The notes: generated from the sequence alone by a model not told the origin. Shown: positions 8,920-17,815, counted from the first letter of the stretch. The stretch: DNA of 64,000 nt from Saccharopolyspora_C sp040643635 (GCF_040643635.1 NZ_JBEYUS010000024.1:14494-78493), one strand, 5' to 3'. Made by a program: numbers and translations.

Positions 8920-8952
8920 GGGAGAGCACCTGCGGGATCGGGCCTCGGGGGC

Positions 8953-10623
8953 TCAGCGGTGCTGGCGGGGTGCCTGTTCGGCGGGCGCGGGCTTCGGCCC
9001 GCCCTGCTCCGGGCCCTGGCGCTGCTGGTCGGCGGCGCCGGGGATCGGCAGCTGGATCCGCCGGGTCGGCGGGTCGTGCGGGTTGCGCTGCTGCTGCCCG
9101 GGGTTGCCGCCACCGGGGAGGTGCTGCCGCTGGATCTTCTCGGTCGGCCCTTCGCCACCGCCCCGCTGCTGCCGGGGCTGCTGGGGTTGCTGCGCCGGCC
9201 GCTGCCCGTTCGGCCCGCCGGGCTGCGGCTGCGGCTGCGGGGCCGGTTCGTGCGAGCGGTCTTCGGCGACTTCGGCTTCGGCGGACTTGCGCGCCTGCTC
9301 GCGGGCTTCCGCGGCGGCCTCCCGCAGCGCGGCCTCCTCCTCGTCCTCCTGGTCGAGGCGGGCGAGCAGCGGCGTGGTCTGGCCGAGCAGTTCGGCGGCG
9401 TCCCGCAGCTTGCTCGCGACGGTGTCGCGCAGCTCGGTGAGCGAGTGCACCTGCTGGTCGGCCTTGGTGAGCCTGCGCTGGCACTCCTCGGAGGTGGCGC
9501 CGAGCCTGCGCTCGGCGTCGAGCCGCGCCTCGCGGATGAGGCGTTCGCGCTCCCGGGTGCCCTCCTCGACGAGGCGGGTCGCTTCGTCGGTGGTCTCCCG
9601 GACCATCCGCTCGGACTTCGCGGTGGCCTCGGTGACGAGCCGCTCGGCTTCCCGGGTGCTGTCGAGCTCGCGCTTCTCGGCGGCGGCGATGCTCTCCTGC
9701 TCGCGCTGCTGGGCGGCGGCGATGCTGTCCTGCTCGCGCTGCTGGGCGGCGGCGACGCTGTCCTTCTCGCGCTTCTCCGCGGCCTCGGTGCTCTCGCGTT
9801 CGAGGAGCTGGGCGGCCTCGGTGCTCTCCCGCTGCAGCTTCTCGGCGGCCTGCTGGGACTCGGTGGTGAGCCTGGTGGCCTCGTCGGTGGCCTCGCGGAC
9901 CCGGCGGTGCGCCTCGTTGGTGCCTTCCCGCAGCCTGCGGTTGGCCTCTTCGGTGGCTTCGCGGACGCGGCGCTGGGCGTCGGCCTTGCTGGTCGTCTCC
10001 TGCTCGGTGAGCAGCTTCATGGACTCGGTGCGCCGCGCGGCCATCGCGATCTCGAAGTCCTCTTCGACCTGCACGCGGCGGGCCTCGGACTCCTCGTCGG
10101 CGCGCTTGCGGTTCGCCTCCGCTTCGGTGGTGATCCGCTCGGCTTCGGCCTGCGCCTTCTCCAGCGTCGACCGGTGCTCCTGCTCCATCTCGGTGCGCCG
10201 GGTGTCGACCTCGGCGATGAGCTTCTCGTAGCGGGTGCGCAGCGCGCCCGCTTCGGCCTCGGAGCGGGACCGGGTCTCGGCGGCGTCCTTCTCGGCGCGG
10301 CCGCGGATGTCGTTGGCCTCGTCCTGCGCGAGGCGCAGCATCCGCTGCAGGCGTTCGCTGAGCCCCTCCAGCGTCGTCGGCGGCTTCGACAGCCGCTCCA
10401 CCTGACCGCGCAGGTTCTCGATCTCCGAACGCGACGACTCGAGCTGCTTCGACAGGTCGCGCGCCTGCGACACGGCCGCATCGCGGTCGGAGGTGATGAT
10501 GCGCAGATCCGCGTCGACCCGTTCGAGATGCTCGTCGACCTGGGCGCGGTCGTATCCGTTCTTGCGAACGAGGTCGAAGCCCGATCCCAGCGGGAGAAGA
10601 TCACGATCGTCGGCGAGGCCCAT
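8953..10623 (-). CDS. FilP/Scy-type cytoskeletal coiled-coil protein with DivIVA-like N-terminus
   Basis: A 556-residue protein starting with a DivIVA-like segment (GFDLVRKNGYDRAQVDEHLERV, about residues 15-36) that closely resembles Streptomyces FilP. A long Glu/Arg/Ala coiled coil (about 40-450) and a Pro/Gln-rich disordered tail (455-556) follow. Residues 218-393 form sixteen uninterrupted 11-residue repeats such as RRVREATEEAN and QREQDSIAAAQ. FilP and Scy organise polar growth in Streptomyces, and their genes lie near the epimerase-thiolase pair there as here (synteny from memory). Leaderless-type start: TAGCGT (10630-10635, minus strand), six bases, ATG. Confidence 0.85.
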   Translation of the reverse strand: MGLADDRDLLPLGSGFDLVRKNGYDRAQVDEHLERVDADLRIITSDRDAAVSQARDLSKQLESSRSEIENLRGQVERLSKPPTTLEGLSERLQRMLRLAQDEANDIRGRAEKDAAETRSRSEAEAGALRTRYEKLIAEVDTRRTEMEQEHRSTLEKAQAEAERITTEAEANRKRADEESEARRVQVEEDFEIAMAARRTESMKLLTEQETTSKADAQRRVREATEEANRRLREGTNEAHRRVREATDEATRLTTESQQAAEKLQRESTEAAQLLERESTEAAEKREKDSVAAAQQREQDSIAAAQQREQESIAAAEKRELDSTREAERLVTEATAKSERMVRETTDEATRLVEEGTRERERLIREARLDAERRLGATSEECQRRLTKADQQVHSLTELRDTVASKLRDAAELLGQTTPLLARLDQEDEEEAALREAAAEAREQARKSAEAEVAEDRSHEPAPQPQPQPGGPNGQRPAQQPQQPRQQRGGGEGPTEKIQRQHLPGGGNPGQQQRNPHDPPTRRIQLPIPGAADQQRQGPEQGGPKPAPAEQAPRQHR

Positions 10624-10807
10624 GGTTCAACGCTACCTGGAAGACAACCGCGTTGTGGGAGGTGTGGGCGGGATGACCGGAGAATCGCGCCCCGGAACCA
10701 CCGGACCGGGGCGGACCGCGCGCCTTCGGGCCGGAAGTCCCTTGTTCGGCCGGCCGGTCAACGCGAACGGTGGGGTGCGTCGGCAGCGGCTGCTGGAGGT
10801 GATCGAC

Positions 10808-11197
10808 ATGGCCACCAGGGCGAACGAACCCTCGAAGGTGCGGCCGTGGACGCGGTGGCAGGACTGGGCCGCGCTGGTGCTCGGGTTGTACGCGGTGCTC
10901 GCGACGATGTGGACGCGGACCAGCGGCGGAGCGCTGTCGGCGATGGTCGTGCTGGGCGGGCTGCTGGTGATCGCCGCGGTGTGGTCGCTGGCGCTGCCCC
11001 GCTCGATGACCAGTGAGTACGCCCACATGCTGCTGGGCGTGCTGCTGTTCATCGCGCCGTGGGTGCTGGGGTATTCGGCGTTGACCGGGGCGGCGTGGAC
11101 CTCGTGGGTCGTCGGGGTGCTGGCCGTCCTCGTCGGTGCCGCGGCGCTGCCGGAGGCGACCGTGGCGCACGGCAGGGGCGTGGCCGGGCAGCACTGA
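10808..11197 (+). CDS. SPW-repeat family membrane protein
   Basis: A 129-residue protein with four hydrophobic segments in two similar halves, matching the SPW repeat family (RWQDWAALVLGLYAVL; LLGVLLFIAPWVLGYS). Function unknown. The ATG at 10808 follows GGAGGTG by about eight bases; the longer frame upstream is not membrane-like. It is divergent from the FilP-like gene. Confidence 0.75.
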   Translation: MATRANEPSKVRPWTRWQDWAALVLGLYAVLATMWTRTSGGALSAMVVLGGLLVIAAVWSLALPRSMTSEYAHMLLGVLLFIAPWVLGYSALTGAAWTSWVVGVLAVLVGAAALPEATVAHGRGVAGQH

Positions 11198-11465
11198 GCC
11201 CGCTCAGCACCGGGCAGCTCAGCACTGAGCGGCAGGCTGAGCAGGACCCAGCCGGGACTGGAGCCGGTCCGGGCAGCACCGTCGCCCGGCACCGGGTCGC
11301 CCAGCACTGAGCGGCAGGCCGGGCAGGACCGGCCGGGACCGAGCCGGACAGCGCCGGACAGCGCCGGTCCGGGCGGGCCGAGGGCAGCACCGAGCCGGAC
11401 GGGCCGGGCCGGACGGGCCGGGCCGGACGGGCCGGGCGAGCACCGAGCCGGGCCGCGCGGATTCC
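11198..11465. repeat. low-complexity GC-rich imperfect tandem repeats
   Basis: After the SPW gene, about 270 bp consist of variants of CACTGAGCGGCAGGC and GGGCCGGACGGGCCGGGC. The segment around 11222 recurs 83 bp later around 11305, and GGGCCGGACGGGCC runs in tandem near 11398-11440. I see no gene here. It ends just before the TetR gene. Confidence 0.7.
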
Positions 11466-11507
11466 GCGATGCCGCCCGGCGGCCGGGTTCGGCGGGGGAG
11501 GGCGCCG

Positions 11508-12080
11508 ATGGGACGAGTTCCGGGCCGAGCGCCCGCGGTCCCCGCGCGGGAGCGGATCCTGTCGGCGGCGGGGGAGCTGTTCGCCGAATCGGGGTTCGCC
11601 GCCACCCCCACCTCGCGGATCGCCGCGCGGGCGGACGTGCCCAAGGGGCTGATCCACTACTACTTCCGCCGCAAACCGGACCTGCTGGTCGCGCTGGTGG
11701 ACCGGCTGCCCGCGGAGCGGGTGGACCTCGCGCGGATCGTGGTGCCGGGCGATGTGGCGGCCACGCTGCGCGGCCTCGTCGCCGAGCTGGACCGGGGGTT
11801 CGAGTCGGCGCTGCCGCTGCACCACCTGCTGTGGCGGGAGGCCGACACGCACAGCGCGGTGCGGCGTGCGCTGCGCGAGCGGTTCCGGGCCGTCGTGGAA
11901 CAGGTCCACGAGGTCGTCGCCGCCGCGGTGCCCGGTCCGGCGGGGGCCGACGTGGACACCGCGGCGGTCCTGCTGGCCAGGATCGTCGACCACCGGCACG
12001 CGGTGGCCGGGCGGGCCGAGCGCGACGACTCCGCCGACCGCGAGATCGACTTCATCGCCCGCGGGCTCGACCCGCGCTGA
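11508..12080 (+). CDS. TetR family transcriptional regulator
   Basis: A 190-residue regulator. The N-terminal helix-turn-helix is typical: RERILSAAGELFAESGFAATPTSRIAARADVPKGLIHYYFRRKPDLL (residues about 14-60). The C-terminal ligand-binding half is divergent, so no ligand can be proposed. The ATG at 11508 has GGGGGAGGG upstream; an in-frame ATG at 11469 lies inside the repeat tract. It converges on the epimerase gene with 3 bp between stops. Confidence 0.85.
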   Translation: MGRVPGRAPAVPARERILSAAGELFAESGFAATPTSRIAARADVPKGLIHYYFRRKPDLLVALVDRLPAERVDLARIVVPGDVAATLRGLVAELDRGFESALPLHHLLWREADTHSAVRRALRERFRAVVEQVHEVVAAAVPGPAGADVDTAAVLLARIVDHRHAVAGRAERDDSADREIDFIARGLDPR

Positions 12081-12083
12081 CGG

Positions 12084-12524
12084 TCAGGTCGCCGGTTCGA
12101 CGAGCTCCACCAGCACTCCGCCCGCGTCCTTCGGGTGCACGAAGTTGATGCGGCTGCCCGCGGTGCCCCGGCGCGGCGCGTCGTAGAGCAGCCGCAGGCC
12201 CTTGTCCCGCAGCGCCGCGCTCGCCGCCTCCACGTCGGTGACCCGGTAGGCGAGCTGCTGCAGGCCCGGGCCGTTGCGGTCCAGGAACTTCGCGATCGCC
12301 GAGTCCGCGCGCAGCGGCGCGATCACCTGCAGCTGGGTGGCGCCCGCGGCGTCGCCGGGCGCGCGCAGCATCGCCTCCCGCACCCCCTGCTCCTCGTTGA
12401 CCTCGGTGTGCGCGACCTCCAGGCCGAACGTGGCGCGCTGGAACTCGATCGCGGCGTCGAGATCGGTGACCGCGATGCCGACGTGGTCGACGGCGGTGAC
12501 CAACCCGCTCAGTTCGCTCTGCAT
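12084..12524 (-). CDS. mce: methylmalonyl-CoA epimerase
   Basis: Interconverts (2R)- and (2S)-methylmalonyl-CoA, linking propionyl-CoA carboxylation to methylmalonyl-CoA mutase. The 146-residue product is a glyoxalase/VOC-fold protein: VDHVGIAVTDLDAAIEF at the start, then HTEVNEEQGVREAML, LAYRVTDVEAASAALR and FVHPKDAGGVLVELVE. A TAGGCT hexamer (12532-12537, minus strand) lies seven bases before the ATG, so it is probably leaderless. The cobalamin adenosyltransferase encoded at 39260-39832 could serve the B12-dependent mutase of the same pathway. Confidence 0.93.
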   Translation of the reverse strand: MQSELSGLVTAVDHVGIAVTDLDAAIEFQRATFGLEVAHTEVNEEQGVREAMLRAPGDAAGATQLQVIAPLRADSAIAKFLDRNGPGLQQLAYRVTDVEAASAALRDKGLRLLYDAPRRGTAGSRINFVHPKDAGGVLVELVEPAT

Positions 12525-12648
12525 GGCCGGGAGCCTAACGCGGCGCCTGCGCTGCGCGGGGGTGCGAGATGTGGCAGGAAAGGCCTCGGCCCGGGTGGCG
12601 CCGCGGTGCGCGCCGGGAGTCACGTGCCGTCGACGTGGAGGGTGGGAC

Positions 12649-13590
12649 ATGGTCTCCGGAAGACGAACCCGGCCGGTCGCGGTGGCCGCCGCGGTGCTCG
12701 CGATCGGCCTCCCGGCGATCTCCGCCGGCGAACCCGACGCGATCCGGCTCAAGCACGAACGCGCCTGGGTCGACTCGGGGCCGCTGGAATTCGGGGCCGA
12801 ACCGCACGCGGCGGTGCGCGCCGCGGCCGCCGACGCCGCGGCCGGTGCGGACTGCGCGGTGGACGTGGACACCGCCGCCCGCCTGGTCCTCGCACCGACC
12901 TGGCCGGAGGTCGCGGCCTCCGGCAGCGCGCCGGCGCCCATGACGCTCTCCCGGTACGACGACGGGACCGCGCTCGCCGACCCCGGGCGGCGCTCCCCGG
13001 GGATCTTCTTCAGCCCCGGCGTCGGTGCCTGGCAGCTCGACTCCGCCGGGCTCGGCGCCACCGCGACCGCGGCGGCCGCCATCGACACCGGCGCGGCCGC
13101 GCGCACCGTCGCGCCGCACGTGGTGGGGAGGTACTGCGCCGAGCTGGGCGACGGCTCGTCCCCGGCCGCGGCGCGCGCCGCCGCCTGGAGCTCCTGGTAC
13201 GCCTGCGACGAAGGCGCCTGCGAGGACGTGTACCAGCGGCTCCTCGACGAGGGCGTCGTCGAGGACGGCACCGTCGGCAGGCACGGCGGGGCCGACCCGC
13301 GGCGGTGCCACTACGCGGGCGCCACCCACGACTGCGCCTACGTCGACCCCGCCGCGGCGCAGGGCGACGAGGCGTGGCGGGTCCCCGGCTACGGGCCCGC
13401 ACCGGTGCCGGACCCGTTCTACGTGCTCGCCCTCGGTGGCGAGGAAGTGCGCTACTGGCTGGCCGTCGACACCGGGGCGGGCACCGACGTGGTCGCGTCC
13501 CGCGAGCTCGGCGCCGACGCCAGGGAGTCGCTGCGGTGGTCGGCGGGGGCGGGGTTGTGCGACCGCACCGCGCACCGCGGCCGCTGTTGA
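12649..13590 (+). CDS. secreted protein of unknown function
   Basis: A 313-residue protein with a signal peptide (RRTRPVAVAAAVLAIGLPAISAGEP) and several cysteines likely to form disulphides (ADCAV, RYCAEL, YACDEGACED, RRCHYAG, HDCAYV, GLCDR). The ATG has a strong GGAGGGTGGG upstream. No family recognised; the spacing of Trp, Cys and Tyr suggests a compact extracellular domain. Three directly repeated family-1 half-units and one full copy follow its stop. Confidence 0.75.
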   Translation: MVSGRRTRPVAVAAAVLAIGLPAISAGEPDAIRLKHERAWVDSGPLEFGAEPHAAVRAAAADAAAGADCAVDVDTAARLVLAPTWPEVAASGSAPAPMTLSRYDDGTALADPGRRSPGIFFSPGVGAWQLDSAGLGATATAAAAIDTGAAARTVAPHVVGRYCAELGDGSSPAAARAAAWSSWYACDEGACEDVYQRLLDEGVVEDGTVGRHGGADPRRCHYAGATHDCAYVDPAAAQGDEAWRVPGYGPAPVPDPFYVLALGGEEVRYWLAVDTGAGTDVVASRELGADARESLRWSAGAGLCDRTAHRGRC

Positions 13591-13597
13591 CCGGGTG

Positions 13598-13782
13598 CGA
13601 GGAAGGGAACCTTTCTGTCACCGGTGACCGGAAGGTTCCCTTCATCGCAGCACCGGCCCCGGCGCGGGATGTGATCGGAAGGTTCCCTTCCTCGCACCGA
13701 TCCGGGGCGGGGCGTGATCCGAAGGTTTCCTTCCTCGCACCGACCGGAGGCGGGATGTGACCGGAAGGTTCCCTTCCTGCCG
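13598..13782. repeat. family-1 repeat cluster: one full palindrome plus three half-units
   Basis: A full palindrome (13598-13648, one mismatch) is followed by three right-hand half-units, each GAAGGTTCCCTTCC-like. The four GAAGG starts are at 13631, 13678, 13721 and 13764, spaced 43-47 bp. Intervening DNA is also similar (GGGATGTGA, TCGCACCGA), so the half-units look tandemly duplicated. No other feature is seen before the thiolase RBS. Confidence 0.85.
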
Positions 13783-13925
13783 GTGGTGGTCCTGTGCGAG
13801 AGTGCCCCGGGTGGCACTGCGTGCCACGTCGGGTCGTGGGCCGGTGCCCGCGCCGAGCGCATGATGGATGGAGCGCGCCCGAGCGGTGCGCGGCGGAAGT
13901 CGAACGAGAGGGCCGGGAGGCCACT

Positions 13926-15113
13926 GTGAGCACATCTGTGATCGTTGCCGGGGCGCGCACCCCGATGGGGCGCCTGCTCGGCTCGCTGAAGGACTTCTCG
14001 GGCGCGCAGCTCGGCGGCGTGGCCATCAAGGCCGCCCTCGAACGCGCCGGAGTCGCCCCGGAGCAGGTGCAGTACACGATCATGGGGCAGGTGCTCACCG
14101 CGGGCGCGGGCCAGATCCCCGCCCGGCAGGCCGCCGTGCACGCCGGGATCCCGATGGACGTGCCCGCCCTCACCATCAACAAGGTCTGCCTGTCCGGCCT
14201 CGACGCCATCGCCCTCGCCGACCAGCTCATCCGCGCCGGCGAGTTCGACGTGGTCGTCGCGGGCGGCCAGGAATCCATGACGCAGGCCCCGCACCTGCTG
14301 GCCGGTTCCCGCGAAGGCACCAAGTTCGGCGACGCCCAGCTCGTCGACCACATGGCGTTCGACGGCCTGACCTGCGCGTTCGACGAGATCGCGATGGGCG
14401 CGTCCACCGAGGCGCACAACGCCCGGCACGGCCTCACCCGGCCCGAGCAGGACGAGTTCGCCGCCCGCTCGCACCAGCGCGCCGGGGCGGCGGCCGACCG
14501 CGGCGTGTTCGCCGACGAGATCACCCCCGTCGAAGTACCGCGGCGCAAGGGCGACCCGGTCGTCGTCGACGCCGACGAAGGCATCCGGCCCGACACCACC
14601 GCCGAATCCCTCGGCAAGCTCCGCCCCGCGTTCGCCCCGGACGGCACCATCACCCCCGGCTCGGCCTCGCAGATCTCCGACGGCGCCGCCGCCGTCGTCG
14701 TCATGAGCAAGGACAAGGCGGAGGAGCTCGGCCTCACCTGGCTCGCCGAGATCGGTGCGCACGGCGTCGTCGCCGGACCCGACGCCAGCCTGCACGAACA
14801 GCCCTCGAACGCGATCAAGGCCGCCTGTGCCAAGGGCGGTGTGGACGTCGCCGACCTCGACCTGGTGGAGATCAACGAGGCGTTCGCCGCCGTCGGCATC
14901 GTCTCCACCCGCGCGCTCGGGCTGTCCCCGGACGTCGTCAACGTCAACGGCGGCGCCATCGCCCTCGGCCACCCGCTCGGCATGTCCGGCGCCCGCATCG
15001 CGCTGCACCTGGCGCTGGAGCTGCGGCGCCGCGGCGGCGGCACCGGAGCGGCCGCGCTCTGCGGCGGCGGCGGGCAGGGCGATGCGCTGATCCTCAAGGT
15101 CCCCGGCAGCTGA
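13926..15113 (+). CDS. acetyl-CoA acetyltransferase (thiolase)
   Basis: Condenses two acetyl-CoA to acetoacetyl-CoA, or the reverse thiolytic step. The 395-residue product has the nucleophilic Cys88 in ALTINKVCLSGLDAIALA, the GGQESMTQAPH stretch, NEAFAAVGI, the catalytic His in NGGAIALGHPLGMSGARI and the second Cys in ALCGGGGQGDA. The GTG start follows GGGAGG. It corresponds in position to the mycobacterial fadA4 and Streptomyces thiolase next to the epimerase gene. Confidence 0.94.
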   Translation: MSTSVIVAGARTPMGRLLGSLKDFSGAQLGGVAIKAALERAGVAPEQVQYTIMGQVLTAGAGQIPARQAAVHAGIPMDVPALTINKVCLSGLDAIALADQLIRAGEFDVVVAGGQESMTQAPHLLAGSREGTKFGDAQLVDHMAFDGLTCAFDEIAMGASTEAHNARHGLTRPEQDEFAARSHQRAGAAADRGVFADEITPVEVPRRKGDPVVVDADEGIRPDTTAESLGKLRPAFAPDGTITPGSASQISDGAAAVVVMSKDKAEELGLTWLAEIGAHGVVAGPDASLHEQPSNAIKAACAKGGVDVADLDLVEINEAFAAVGIVSTRALGLSPDVVNVNGGAIALGHPLGMSGARIALHLALELRRRGGGTGAAALCGGGGQGDALILKVPGS

Positions 15114-15209
15114 ACCCCGGTCGGCGGGCGGCGTCGGGGTACCCGGAAATCACCCCGATGCCGCCCCTGATTCGCGCCACCGACCGTGATCACGTTCCGT
15201 GTTCGCCGC

Positions 15210-15215
15210 TACCCT
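15210..15215 (+). promoter_or_regulatory. -10 element, leaderless start at 15223
   Basis: TACCCT seven bases before the ATG at 15223, in the gap after the thiolase gene. Confidence 0.45.
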
Positions 15216-15222
15216 GGCGAGC

Positions 15223-16008
15223 ATGAAGTGGCTTCCAGGTGGATGGCAACGCGCAGACCGGGCCGGACGGGAATGGGCGACGGTACCCGGCCGCGTCACC
15301 CGCAGGGATGACGCCACGGCGCGGCTCGGAGCGGAGCGCGGCGGGCCCGCGACCCGCGTCTACGGCAACCGGGAACAGCCGCCCGAACCGCCCGCACCCG
15401 TCGGCCTCGGCCCCGAAGCGCACGACGTCGACGTGTCCGCGAGCAGCTTCCGGCTGCTGCTGATCGGCGGCGGTGTCAGCGGGCTCGGCACCGTGCTGTG
15501 CGCCGCCACCCTCGCCAACAACGGCAGCACCGTCGGCATGTGGGTGTGGCAGCTCGTGTTCGGCATCGTGTTCCTCGGCTTCCTGATCTCCTCCCGGGGC
15601 ATGCTCAGCAGCCGCGGCTTCCTGCTCGACCGCAGCGGCTTCTACGCGCGCACCCTCGGCGAGGTGTACGGGGTGTCGTGGAACGAGATCTCCGCCATCG
15701 GCATCGGCAGCCTCCCCTGGATCGAGCAGAAGCGGCCCATGCACCCGGAGCGGCGCGTCGCGCTCGAGTTCTACCCGGCCGACCGCGGATTCGCGGCCAG
15801 GCATCCCGAACTCGACCGCTGGCGCGTGGAAGAACAGCCCTCGCTGCCCGAAACGCCGTCGGTGCGGTACCGGTTCCACCTGCCGCCGTTCACCCGGCTC
15901 CCGCGCGCCCTCGAACGCGCCGTGCAGACCGTGGCGCCGCGGAAGTGGGTCGGGCACTACCGCAGGCACCTCCCGCCGCTGCACCTCCCGGACTCGACGA
16001 AGTTGTGA
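15223..16008 (+). CDS. membrane protein of unknown function
   Basis: A 261-residue protein with two central membrane segments (about residues 75-97, FRLLLIGGGVSGLGTVLCAATL, and 104-124, WVWQLVFGIVFLGFLISS). A C-terminal cytoplasmic domain (about 125-261) has LDRSGFYARTLGEVYGVSWNEISAIGI, reminiscent of PH-like domains, but this is only a visual resemblance. A decayed family-2 element lies 40 bp after its stop. Confidence 0.7.
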   Translation: MKWLPGGWQRADRAGREWATVPGRVTRRDDATARLGAERGGPATRVYGNREQPPEPPAPVGLGPEAHDVDVSASSFRLLLIGGGVSGLGTVLCAATLANNGSTVGMWVWQLVFGIVFLGFLISSRGMLSSRGFLLDRSGFYARTLGEVYGVSWNEISAIGIGSLPWIEQKRPMHPERRVALEFYPADRGFAARHPELDRWRVEEQPSLPETPSVRYRFHLPPFTRLPRALERAVQTVAPRKWVGHYRRHLPPLHLPDSTKL

Positions 16009-16048
16009 GGTCGTTCCGGGTTCGCGCTGCTTCGCGGGGCGGGCGGCG

Positions 16049-16175
16049 GAGTCCCGGTGGCCTCCTCGCTGCGGGATGGTTCGCGCAGGTTCCGCCACCG
16101 GCGACGTCGCAGGCCTCGCGAGCAGGCCGCTGAGCATCCGGGGCGGTGCCGCTCGGTGGCTCCGCCGCCGACGAG
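16049..16175 (+). repeat. family-2 structured element, decayed copy
   Basis: Shares CCTCGCTGCGGGAT, a GTTCCGCCACC apex remnant, CCTCGCGAG and GGCCGCTGAG with the intact copies near 52.5 and 63.9 kb, in the same orientation. Pairing is interrupted. It fills the gap between the 15223 gene and the end of dinB. Confidence 0.55.
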
Positions 16176-16189
16176 CGCCCGCGGGTGCT

Positions 16190-17515
16190 TCACCAGCCGA
16201 GGCTGTGCAGGGGATCGGCCGGAGCGAGGGACGGGTCGTCCTCGCGGAAGGTGCGGGCTCGGCCGCGGCCCGTCGCGGCCGTTTCGAAGCGGACCGTGAC
16301 CCGGCCCAGCCCGGCGCCCTGCACCCAGCCGTGCCCGCCGTCCGGGTGGAACACGTCGTCGCCCGCCCGCCACGACTGGTGCGCCACCACCGGCGCAGGC
16401 TCCGCCACCGGATCCGCCGGCTCGGCGTCCGGCACCACCTCCGGCTCGCGCGACGGGCTGTCGAACAACGCTTCCTGCTCCGAGGTCGCCAACCCCGAGA
16501 ACGACACCCCCACCAGCCGGATCGGAGTGCCCGGCGGCACCGCCACCCCGATCAACCGCCGCGCCGCCGCGCCCAGCGGGCCCAGGTCGGACGTGGCCGT
16601 CGCGAACGTCTCCGCCCGGCTGATCGTCGTGAAGTCCGCGTCCCGCACCTTCACCGTCACCGTGCGCGCCGCGCGGCCCGAGGACACCAGCCTGCGGTGC
16701 GCGTGCTCCGCCATCCCGTCCACCTCGAACGCCAGCCGCACCGGCTCGGTGATGTCCACGTCGAAGGTCGTCTCCGCGCTGACCTGCTTGGCCTCCGCGC
16801 GCTCCGCCACCGGGTGATCGTCGATGCCGTGCGCCAGCCGGTGCAGCTCCGCGCCGTGCGCCTGCCCGAGCAGCGCCGTCGCATCGCCCAAGCGCAACGC
16901 GGCCAGCTCACCCACGCTGTACACCCCGATGCGGTGCAGCTTCGACTCGGTGACCGGGCCCACGCCCCACAACTTCCGCACCGGCAACCCCGTCAGCAGC
17001 TCCAGCTCCTGCCCCGGCGGCACCACCAGCGCCCCGTCCGGCTTCGCCAAGCCCGAGGCGATCTTCGCCAGCTGCTTGCCGGAACCCGCGCCGACCGATG
17101 CGGGCACCCCCACCTCGCGGTGCACCCGCTCCCGCAGCAGCGCCGCGAACCGCTCCACCTCCGCCGTCGAGGCGTCCGCCAGCTCCACCGGTTCCAGGAA
17201 CGCCTCGTCGATCGACACCTGGCCGACCACGTCCGACACCTCGCGGACGATCTCGAAAACCCGGCGGCTCACCGCCTGGTACACGGCTCCTCGCGGTGGC
17301 AGCACCACCGCCACCGGGCAGCGGCGGCGCGCCTCCGCCATCGGCATCGCCGAGCGGGCCCCGTACGCGCGGGCCTGGTAGCTCGCTCCCGCGACCGTGC
17401 CCCGCGGACCCAGCCCGCCCACCAGCACCGCCCGGTCGCCGACCGTGGGACGGGTGAGCTGCTCGACCGACGCGAAGAACGCGTCCATGTCCACGTGCAG
17501 CACCCATCTGCGCAT
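16190..17515 (-). CDS. dinB: DNA polymerase IV (Y-family)
   Basis: Error-prone translesion polymerase. The 441-residue product has catalytic residues in HVDMDAFFASVE (Asp9) and SIDEAFLEP (Asp103-Glu104), helix-hairpin-helix segment LWGVGPVTESKLHRIG, and the little-finger domain (about 220-330). A C-terminal extension (GHGWVQGAGLGRVTVRFE) is shared by actinobacterial DinB1-type enzymes. The ATG at 17515 starts MRRWVLHVDMD; upstream in-frame codons are not Pol IV-like. I see no mycobacterial-type LexA box immediately upstream. Confidence 0.93.
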   Translation of the reverse strand: MRRWVLHVDMDAFFASVEQLTRPTVGDRAVLVGGLGPRGTVAGASYQARAYGARSAMPMAEARRRCPVAVVLPPRGAVYQAVSRRVFEIVREVSDVVGQVSIDEAFLEPVELADASTAEVERFAALLRERVHREVGVPASVGAGSGKQLAKIASGLAKPDGALVVPPGQELELLTGLPVRKLWGVGPVTESKLHRIGVYSVGELAALRLGDATALLGQAHGAELHRLAHGIDDHPVAERAEAKQVSAETTFDVDITEPVRLAFEVDGMAEHAHRRLVSSGRAARTVTVKVRDADFTTISRAETFATATSDLGPLGAAARRLIGVAVPPGTPIRLVGVSFSGLATSEQEALFDSPSREPEVVPDAEPADPVAEPAPVVAHQSWRAGDDVFHPDGGHGWVQGAGLGRVTVRFETAATGRGRARTFREDDPSLAPADPLHSLGW

Positions 17516-17584
17516 GTGCACATTCAACGAGATTCCACCGACAAACGGCACGCGCCCCGGCCGTGCGCGGGGGAACTGGTCCGC

Positions 17585-17612
17585 CACCGATGACCGGAAG
17601 GTTCCCTTCCTC
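17585..17612. repeat. family-1 half-unit
   Basis: ATGACCGGAAGGTTCCCTTCCTCC, a single right-hand half-unit between the 61-residue gene at 17630 and dinB. Confidence 0.75.
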
Positions 17613-17629
17613 CGCCGGCCGCGGCCGGA

Positions 17630-17815
17630 TCAGTCCTCGGTCGGGTCCTGCTCCGGCGCCTCCTCGGTGCCGGTGTCCCGCTTCGGCGGCGCCAAGAAGA
17701 CGACCCCGCGGTCCAGATCCAGCGGACCACCCGGATCGTGCTCACGTCCGGGCGCGCCCTGATCGCCCTCGTGCCGGAGCTTGCGCCCCGGGAACAGTTC
17801 TCCGTAGGAAGCCAT
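17630..17815 (-). CDS. small conserved actinobacterial protein (DUF6191-like)
   Basis: A 61-residue protein: SYGELFPGRKLRHE, then GGPLDLDRGVVFLAPPKR and an acidic tail. The pattern ELF-PGRK ... LDLxxGxV resembles small actinobacterial proteins labelled DUF6191; this assignment is from memory and tentative. Leaderless-type start: TACGCT (17822-17827, minus strand), six bases, ATG. Confidence 0.55.
   Translation of the reverse strand: MASYGELFPGRKLRHEGDQGAPGREHDPGGPLDLDRGVVFLAPPKRDTGTEEAPEQDPTED

Noticed and set aside
8884..11016. 710-codon plus-strand ORF opposite the FilP-like gene
   Set aside because: Gly/Leu-rich translation of the antisense of hendecad repeats; no RBS or motif.
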